Shown here piece after piece: positions 56,866 to 64,000 of a stretch of DNA of 64,000 bases. The DNA is taken from contig JAAXNY010000001.1 in NCBI GenBank assembly GCA_013420905.1, positions 2,728,001-2,792,000 on the forward strand. Reading direction: 5' to 3'. The number at the start of each line of letters is the position of its first letter. Positions within the stretch are counted from its first letter, which is position 1. The notes under the pieces are model-generated. The model made no database searches and was not told the DNA's origin. It saw only the letters and a list, made by a program, of their open reading frames with translations. A program made the position numbers and the translations under genes. The DNA comes from Collybia mongolica. Its lineage: Eukaryota; Basidiomycota; Agaricomycetes; Agaricales; Clitocybaceae.

Positions 56866-57011
56866 TAAATCAGTATGGAAACAAAAGCAGTAAAGACAGT
56901 ATAAGCAACGAAGCTAAGCAGTAAGGACAGTGTTAAGCCAAGTAAAGACAGTAATACAAAGGAGAGTGGAGAGGGACACCATAACTAAGGAGGAAGTTAA
57001 TTGGACTGCCC
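56866..57011 (+). other. Short 3' tail of the second gypsy element
   Basis: Contains several AGTAAAGACAGT-like repeats and purine-rich GGAGAGTGGAGAGGG. It ends abruptly at the 3' end of the broken gene B copy. Confidence 0.35.
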
Positions 57012-58257
57012 TCAAGCAGATATGAAGTTGTCTTCAACCTCGGGCAAGGGCATGTCAGCCAGAGCTACCTCCTCCTTGTCATTGTCACCCTGGTCATGGA
57101 CTTCGGTAGCGCTCGCAGTGGCAGCCTCATCAGAGCCTCCCTCCAGAGCAGCCTCGTTCATTAGACCGTTAAGGCAAGTAACTTTGTCCATAGTGGCGTC
57201 ACGACACTTCAATAAGAAGGACACTGTATGACTGATCTCCTCCAACTCAGTGCAGTAGTTTAAAAGCATCCTACCGAGGGCTTGCTTGGTGTGTGACATG
57301 GGATCGCCCGCGTCAGCAATCAAGTGCACCCACACTAAGACTACATCATGCTCCTTGGAGGGATGGAAGTCAATAAAGACGCGAGTATCTTGTACACAGT
57401 CGGTATAAATTTAGAATCATCTATTATTAGAAAACGTACCCTCAGCAGATGCCTTTGGATCTTCATCCAGGGTGTCCTGCCTCGTACACTTTTTGGGACA
57501 AAGAGTGCTGCCGCGATTGAGCTCAGAATGTTTACCATCCTGTAAGAATAAGAAACAAAGTAATAGACAGAGTAAAAACAAGAACAGGTACCTTGATGGC
57601 AGCCTTTTCAGCCTTAGTCCTTTTGATGCAGGGAACCTTAATGTTCTCCTTCTCCTTTTGACTACGGGTGATTGGTCCTTCACTGAGGAGACGACTAGTC
57701 ACTGGTCCAGAGACAGCAGCACTGGCCATAGTGCTGGAATCAATGACCATATTCTTGAGTAAAGAAGAGACACCATTGAGTATGTTGCGCACTGACAACG
57801 CGGTAGCTAAAAAGAAACATACCGAGTCAGTACCAGACATTTCAATGTCACTGTCATATTCACCACCAGCAATGACCTTGTCTGGAATAGCAGTACCATC
57901 CGTGTCACCACCAGTAGCAGGGACCTAGTACCAGAAAACCATAGTTTAAGGACAGTAAAGTACAAGATAAGGTAAAAAGCACACACTGCGGTTTGAGAGA
58001 GGTGCTCAGTGCAGACCTTTTCATGGTGACAGTGAATAGTGGCAGTAATAGTCACAATGTTACGGTAGATGGGCTCTTGAAGTAACTGGGGGTATATGTG
58101 TTGTAGTCCCTGGAATGCCTTATGGACACCAAAGATAACATTCTGCCAGGACTGCTCCATCAAAACCATTTTGGATTCAGTCAGGAGTAGCTGTAAATTG
58201 TAAAAGTTGGTTATGATAACAGCATTAAAGGTTTAATTGGTAAAAAGTGTACCGCGG
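57012..58257 (-). pseudogene. Gene B, broken copy (lacks first exon)
   Basis: Exons on the minus strand match the plus-strand gene B at 62994: SWQNVIFGVHKAFQGLQHIY, SVRNILNGVSSLLKNMVID, ITRSQKEKENIKVPC, NRGSTLCPKKCTRQDT. It then extends further to a C-terminal exon 57335-57012 (MSHTKQALGRMLLNYCTELE ... PEVEDNFISA), which in the other copy lies outside the window. Sequence 5' of intron 1 (CCGCG|GTACAC) is replaced by an LTR at 58258. Introns and exon ends are well kept, but the start is lost. CpGs of the other copy are often TG/CA here (RHVYPEL against RHIYPQL codons), so it is the older or silenced copy. Confidence 0.7.
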
Positions 58258-59473
58258 TGAAAGGGGGCTCCTGGGCTATAAGTGCGCTGATGCTATGAAA
58301 TGTAATCCCTTACACACACACACCAAACTTAACAATCAACACACAAACAGTAGGAATCGCCTGTTTTGAGTTCGGGTTCAAGTGCTTAGAAGCACTAAGC
58401 TTTGAAGAGTACTAGCCAAAGCCCTTTCCAATGATCTCTCAACGGGTTCGACTTAGACAAAAGCTTCAACACAGGTTCAAAAACCTGCTAGGTATATTTA
58501 TAATATCTCTCGATCCAATAGACTGAGTACCAAGTGTACGTTCAATTATTAGTGATCCCAAGCGGATCTATAAGTCCAAGTGACTTATCAAACAATACAG
58601 TGCCAAGTGCACTAAGGCCAAGTGCCTAGTAATTCCAATGGACAATACGGTACTAAGTTCCAAGTGAACTAAGTTTCTTTAATTCTGTGGTTCTCCAATC
58701 AATTCCAATCAAGACACGTTGAAGCAATCTGATCCTTAATTCGGGCACGCAATAGTGTTTTAACAAATGTGATTTGTATACTCTATAGTCGCGCGAAGTG
58801 GGGGCAAGATTCCTTGCCTTAGCGCTACTTATCTACAGTCTATTTATAGTGTACAAACTAAATATCATACGGAATTGTAAATTTTACACGGAACCGCGCT
58901 CCCGCGCGCCAAGGATCTGTATTCAATGCTGATGCGTCCTCTACAACTTGGCGCGCGCGCCATGCGTGCCAATTATGCCGTTTACTGGTTACTTATCAAA
59001 TATTGAAAGAGCTGGCTAAACTCTTATCAAGTCGCGACTGTGCGCTCCGTTATTTAAAACAGCGCGGCACTGTCATTTACTCCTCCTGATTGTCCCGGTT
59101 GCTATTCACGGGGTCCCGCCGCTTCCGGTAGTTAACACCAAGTACCCCTGACTAGGATCGGGTTGTGCAAGTCCCGAATTTACAATTACTTCTCCTATTA
59201 ATGATGATCCCCGGACTAATGATATCATACTACAACGGTTACTTATGAACTAAGACACCGAGGTTGTAACCGGGCATGGTGAATAGGACTAATAATAGAC
59301 CGTACTCATAGTCCTCTGTACTGATAGTGTATTATCCATTAGACTAGTTCACTCTGATTAGCCGTCTTGGAGCTTGACTCTAATCCTTTATTACCGTTTA
59401 CTTGGTTATTAGAAATGATACTAATAGCCTTACTTGTCGACTTTACAAGTGCAAACAATTTCGGGCCCTATCA
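58258..59473 (-). repeat. Complete LTR (1216 bp) of the second gypsy family
   Basis: On the minus strand it reads TGATAGGGCCCG...CCCCCTTTCA, with TG...CA ends. Directly upstream (59474-59483) is ATGGGGGAGA, a polypurine tract, so this is a 3' LTR with a remnant of its internal tail, not a solo LTR. The junction at 58258 is inside gene B. No matching 5-bp duplication is present across 58253-58257 and 59474-59478, as expected if the rest of the element is lost. Confidence 0.8.
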
Positions 59474-59697
59474 TCTCCCCCATACCACAAATGTAGACTG
59501 TCCTCAGTCTCTCTTTGCCGGCATGTTGGTCCAATACTTCGGGTCTGCACGCGTCTAATCTTTCAGTACAAGGTTACAACGGTTCCGCTTTTAGACAGGT
59601 AGGCGCGCGATGTTGGGATCGAGCCCAGAGGTTTACTTCCCATCAGGATCGTGACAGTTATATACGTCTCCTGAGAGAATACTTGACATTCGGACAT
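59474..59697 (-). other. Internal 3' tail of a second-family gypsy element, with polypurine tract
   Basis: Reads toward the LTR on the minus strand. No complete reading frame. It is cut at 59697 by the solo chromovirus LTR; sequence resembling it was not seen beyond 60119. Confidence 0.4.
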
Positions 59698-60114
59698 TGT
59701 AAGGGCAACTCCGGCGGAGTGCGCGCGAACTTAGTAGAGCGGGCCGACACTGGTGGAGGGGATCCTAAGAGATGTATTCACTTGTACGACATATGTACTA
59801 CTCACCTGGTGGAGGGGATCCTAAGAGAATTCTCTGAGGAGCCTCCATCAGGGGGGGTGTGCTATATACCTAGTACTACATTAAATACACGTTCCCGGTG
59901 CGGTACGACGACACGCGTTGGGCTAGCAAAGGTCACGTGACCGTGCCCTTGATAGTCCGAACAAGTGCGAAGTCCGGCGGCGAACTGCACGCGAAGTAGA
60001 GAGTGGGGGTGCGTGTGGGCGTAGGTAATGAACGTGCGATGTAGTGAATGTAATTGAGTGAGCGCGAAGTAAGCTAGATCGGCGAAGTAAGGCGGAAATG
60101 GAGTTCCCCTTACA
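59698..60114 (-). repeat. Solo LTR of the chromovirus family
   Basis: 417 bp, inverted relative to the full element, ends TGTAAGGG...CCTTACA, with exact 5-bp duplication GACAT (59693-59697 and 60115-60119). Compared with the 476-bp LTRs about 59 bp are missing between CGATCTAG and CTTACTTCGCGC. The deletion lies between two CTTACTTCGC copies, so slippage or recombination between them explains it. Confidence 0.92.
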
Positions 60115-60119
60115 GACAT

Positions 60120-60343
60120 CGCTTTACAGATATTTCAGTCATCTGAACCTTTCTCTCGTTATGTTTCTGACACTTCAGCAAGAGATCGGTACTCCTGCTT
60201 GTCCTTTAGAACTTCGCAATGCAGGGTTGTGCGTTTTAAAAGCTCGCACCCTTGCTAAGTTTTAGACAATTTGGACTTTATAGCCCATTTCTAAATTTCT
60301 TTGCTATTCGCATTGCTCAAACACTCCAACTTCTCTAACCCAA
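60120..60343 (+). promoter_or_regulatory. Upstream region of gene A
   Basis: Pyrimidine-rich stretches (TTTCTCTCG, CCAACTTCTCTAACCC) lie directly upstream of the ATG, typical of fungal promoters and leaders. No other gene. Confidence 0.35.
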
Positions 60344-62292
60344 ATGTCTTCTACTTCCACTTCCGCCATGGCTCGTGCCCTGCGCTCGCCTTCCGCGCTG
60401 TCCCTCTCGCTCTCCACCGCGATTTTACCGACTGAGGGCCGTTCCCCCACTATGGTCTATGTGGACCAGCTGGTCCCCTCATTTTCCGACCTCCTTGAAG
60501 ATGCCGAGGGCGATGTCTTTGTCGCCATGGAGCAAGGGTGGATTATTATGGCCGAGGAACTCGCGCCCCGTATGGACCATCAGGGCCCCCTTGACCTCGA
60601 CGAGTTGATTGACTTCGTCGATCACTGCTCCATGCTTATCGTACGCCCATCTTTTACTTATTAAAACCTTTTACTTATTTACTGGTCTCAGGATGCCATC
60701 ACTGGCGTGGTCCATGGCGCACGTTTTTCGCTGCCATATCCGGCTATTCTCCTCCTGCGCGCGCTTCACCTTCAAGTGATGTGCATCCCTGTCGACGCGC
60801 GCGAGGCTTCGTGGTCTTCCTGGCGCACGGTCATATCGACTGACCTGGGCCACAATTCCATTCTTCTGGTAAGTGACTTGTTTACTTCTTTACTCTGCCT
60901 GCCCTTGTCAAGCTGACTACCTTTTACTTTAGGGCCAGGCTCCCACTGTGGAGCAAGTCCTGGACCAGGTGGGGTCGCGCTTCAAGCGCGACAATGGTGA
61001 AAGTATCTTTCAGGATACTTTCCTCGTCCCTCCTCGCATGGTTGGCGCACCGCGCCATTACCATCAGTACTGGGACAGTTGGTCCGCCGTGCCCTTGCCG
61101 GCGCACTCCCCGGTCTTGGTACCAGCGGTTCGTCTAATACTGCTTTTTATTACTTTTCTTCTGTGGTTGACTTATTTCAATAGCCCCTCAAGTGGAAGTG
61201 TAACGAAGGGTCCAAGGGCAAAGGCCGCGCGGTTCCCCAGGTATATACCATCCTTTACTTCACGGGTTTCACATTATTCCTGACTTGCTTTCAAAATTCT
61301 AGTCCGACATGTCACGTGCCCAGGGGGCTGGCAGTGATGCCGCGCTGCGTCCCTCGGAAGCAGGCCCGGTATGTCTCTTTCTGAAGTCATTTACGTTTAC
61401 TCATCTTTATCTCCTTAGTCCTCTGGGCAGCCGCCGGTGAAGGTTGAAGTCCCTGAGCTTCGGCTCTTCGATGATGAGATCGCACGCCAGTTGGCTCAAG
61501 AGGGGTTCGCGGAGTTGTTGCCTCCCGCGGCCCCTTCTCCTCGTCGGTCGTGTAAGACCACCCGCTCTAGGGATAGGGCTCAGGCGACACGCCGCAAGCA
61601 CACGCTGGTTCCCAACCGGGAGCTGACGCTGCTACAGTCCCCTATTACCTCCCTGCTGGCTGACCTTGCGCCGCGGCGCTCTTCCGTATGTTTATTACTA
61701 CTTTATTTCTTGTTACTGATCATTTTTACTAGGTGGGCTATCCTTGCACGATGTGCGCCACCCGCGGCGACATTGAGTGCACCTTCAACGGTTGGGGTAA
61801 ACCGTGCGTTGAATGCGCCACCGCCAAGAAGGGGAAGTGCAGCTTCAGCCTCACTCCCCAGAAGCGCGCTAGGCTTCGTGAGGATCTGGGGCCGATGCTT
61901 GGTGCGGGCATTTCTAGTAAGCCATTTTCTTTCTGTCTTTTTGTTTACTAATGATTTTACTTATTCTACTAGCAGTTGCTGAAGCCTATGCTCAGCTATG
62001 CGACGCGGACTCTCTTGCCGCGGAGGTCATTCAGGCCGCTAACCGCGCGCTTGAAATGCGCAACTCCTTGTTGGCGCACATAGTTGGCACCATCGGTAAG
62101 TTGTACGAGGAGGAAGGCCTGGAGGGCCTTCAAAACCTCTTGCTGACTACGCCAGCCACGGAGAGTGCTCTCCTCTTCTACACAGATTTCCAGAACCTCC
62201 CTTGGCCGCCCTTGGAGGAAGAAGCAGAGGTTGATGACGGTTCTTCGTCGTCAAGTTCCTCTTCGTCCGTGCCTGACAGCGAGGAGGAGTAG
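60344..62292 (+). CDS. Gene A: uncharacterised protein with a Zn2Cys6-like cysteine cluster, 8 exons
   Basis: Starting MSSTSTSAMARAL, eight exons with normal 45-65 nt introns join in frame to roughly 460 residues. The N-terminal half has TMVYVDQLVPSFSDLLEDAE, GPLDLDELIDFVDHC and RFSLPYPAILLLRALHLQ. The middle is basic and Ser/Pro-rich (SPRRSCKTTRSRDRAQATRR), a likely nuclear signal. Near residue 350 lies CTMCATRGDIEC...CVECATAKKGKC, a CX2CX7CX8CX2CX7C pattern close to the fungal Zn2Cys6 DNA-binding cluster (CX2CX6CX5-12CX2CX6-8C). The C-terminus is an acidic Ser/Glu tail (VPDSEEE). I do not recognise the family; DNA binding is an inference from the cluster. It lies 0.7 kb upstream of gene B on the same strand. 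CpG-rich codons indicate it has not decayed. Confidence 0.72.
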
Positions 62293-62993
62293 CCGCGCCG
62301 CGCCCCCCCCCCTATGTTTTATATATATATCTGTGTTTCCCTGGGCCCTAGTGCCCTTTTTTTTTTTTTTTACTTACATATTCCCCCGCCTTTCGTTGGG
62401 CTTCAATTTTTTTTTTAATTGAAGTCCAACACATGTCTTATATACAGTCCCCTGGACTTTAAACAATACAATTGGTTTACCCATTGTTCTATTGTCTTCA
62501 TAAGAAAGCTTCCGCCCTTGCACCAGCTACTTAAGTTATAAATAGTACAGTTTAATTCTGGTGCAATTCTCTCGATCATTAAGACCGTGGCGCGATCACT
62601 GACTTTTTATAGACAATCTATTTCAATCCTTGTAACCTTGGTAGGTTTTTCCAAATCGATTTTGCTTATACCCCTCTCCCCCTCAACACTGACAACAACT
62701 GTCCCAGTTGTCATGCGGACACTGCCGTGCTCCACATGAATTTTTACGGAGCTCCTTTTTCAATTGGGCCCAGCATTTCAATTAGGCACGCGTCTCGGAC
62801 CTGTTCAGTTGAAATGTATAGATTTTTCTGGGGATAGAACGCGCGCAACGAATGAGAGACTGGGTAGCGCTTCTCTAGTCGTAGAGGTATAAAAAGGGCA
62901 CTGGCTGTGCTTTTTGTCCCAAGACATCGCCCGACTCTATTATACTCTCTTTTCAACGTTCTGGTTCGAAGAATCAATTTCCTCTGCATCATT
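62293..62993. other. Intergenic between genes A and B
   Basis: C run at 62306, (AT)n at about 62322, T runs at 62358 and 62408, then the promoter side of gene B with a TATAAAAAGG box at 62889, about 105 nt upstream of the ATG. No coding region. Confidence 0.5.
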
Positions 62994-64000
62994 ATGACTA
63001 GCCCCCCCAACTATCAAGACATCGAGAACTTCAAGATGGTCCAAGCTCAGTGGCACACCTTTCAAGCTCGTTTATCGATGGACACCCTTGTTGAACAAAG
63101 GGTCAGTGTCCGGAAGTTAGGCGAAACCGCGGTACACTTTTTACCAATTACACTTTTTAAAACGCTGTTTTTGTAACCAACTTTTACAATTTACAGCTAC
63201 TCCTGACTGAGTCCAAATTGGTTTTGACGGAGCGGTCCTGGCAGAATGTTATCTTTGGCGTCCGTAAGGCCTTCCAGGGACTACAACATGTATACCCCGA
63301 GTTACTTCAAGAGCCTGTTTACCGTAACATTGTGACTCTGACTGCCGCTATTCACCGTCACCGTGAAAAGCTCCGCACTGAGCACCTGTCTCAAACCGCG
63401 GTGCGTGCTTTTTACCTCATCTTGTACTGTACTGTTCTTTAAACCATGGTTTTCTGGTACTAGGTCCCTGCTACTGGTGGTGAAGCGGATGGTACCACTA
63501 TTCCAGGCGAGGTCATTGCTGGCGGTGAATATGACGGTGACATTGAAATGTCTGGTACTGACTCGGTATGTTTCTTTTTAGCTACCGCGCTGTCAGTGCG
63601 CGACATACTCAATGGCGTCTCTTCTTTACTCAAGAATATGGTCATTGATTCCGGCGCTACGGCTAGTGCTGCTGTCTCTGGATCAGTGACTAGTCGTCTC
63701 CTTAGTGAAGGACCAATCACCCGTAGCCGCAAGGAGAAGGAGAACATTAAGGTTCCCTGTGTCAAAAGGACTAAGGCTGAAAAGGCTGCCATCAAGGTAC
63801 CCATTCTTGTTTTTGCTCTGTCTATTACTTTGTTTCTTATTCCTACAGGACGGTAAGCGTTCCGAGCTCAATCGCGGCAGCACTCTTCGTCCCAAAAAGC
63901 GTACGAGGCAGGACACCCCGGATGAAGATCCAAAGGCATCTGCTGAGGGTACGTTTTCTAATAATAGATGGTTCTAAATTTATACCGACTGTGCATCAGA
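62994..64000 (+). CDS. Gene B: uncharacterised protein, 5' part (runs off the window)
   Basis: Start MTSPPNYQDIENFKMV at 62994. Exons: to GETA (intron GTACAC...TACAG); LLLTESKLVLTERSW to LSQTA; VPATGGEADGTT to a block SVRDILNGVSSLLKNMVID and KRTKAEKAAIK; DGKRSELNRGSTLRPKK onward to ASAE, where a GTACGT donor follows. The middle is basic (RSRKEKENIK, RPKKRTRQ), suggesting a nuclear protein. The broken copy at 57012-58257 supplies the expected C-terminal exon. No known domain is recognised. It follows gene A on the same strand. The reading frame is intact as far as it can be followed. Confidence 0.7.

Noticed and set aside
59515..59940. 141-residue open frame (+)
   Set aside because: Runs through the solo chromovirus LTR and flanking tail; LTR sequence explains it.

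Overview
The window is nuclear DNA of a basidiomycete fungus, most likely a transposon-rich agaricomycete. The evidence is dense short introns (about 45-60 nt) with CTRAY-like branch sites, an agaricomycete-type P450 and UbiA prenyltransferase, and several large multi-copy protein families typical of mushroom genomes. The genus cannot be decided from sequence alone. No bacterial-style operons, CRISPR arrays or rRNA genes are present, and I saw no tRNA.

Ordinary genes occupy two CpG-containing islands. Island 1 (about 5.4-11 kb) holds a GFA/CENP-V-type enzyme (+), a UbiA-family aromatic prenyltransferase (-) containing an apparent 3-nt micro-exon, and a complete class II cytochrome P450 (-) with two GC-AG introns. 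Island 2 (about 31.2-36.9 kb) holds an extended SDR reductase (-) and a complete, apparently intact hAT transposon with matching TIRs and an 8-bp target duplication. The UbiA + P450 pair, with the SDR about 20 kb away, could be part of a meroterpenoid-type pathway; that is inference.

The rest is nested mobile DNA. 0-4.6 kb: decayed member of a large multi-copy agaricomycete family (-). 12.6-16.4 kb: old LTR, non-autonomous TIR element, LTR and a second TIR element packed together. 16.4-20 kb: decayed hAT (-). 23.16-24.76 kb: intact Tc1 (DD34E) element with 210-bp TIRs. 25-30 kb: another multi-copy gene (-) split by a 1.2-kb TIR element with a 10-bp duplication. 39.8-48.7 kb: decayed Tnp2/CACTA-type transposase gene (-) split by a young chromodomain Ty3/gypsy element (40.85-47.09 kb; LTRs 476 bp with 4 differences). 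49.9-57 kb: a second, different Ty3/gypsy element (+) whose 5' LTR is cut by a Tc1 end. 57-60.1 kb: a broken copy of gene B (-), an LTR of the second gypsy family (-) and a solo chromovirus LTR. 60.3-64 kb: genes A and B (+), an uncharacterised pair; B runs off the window.

Main points for follow-up: (1) all four in-frame stops in the chromovirus pol and all four LTR-LTR differences are CpG transitions, pointing to methylation-linked mutation of a young element; (2) a candidate -1 frameshift heptamer joins gag and pol; (3) the micro-exon in UbiA; (4) the palindromic Tc1 ends; (5) the gene A/B pair with a Zn2Cys6-like cluster, one copy of which is broken by a retroelement.
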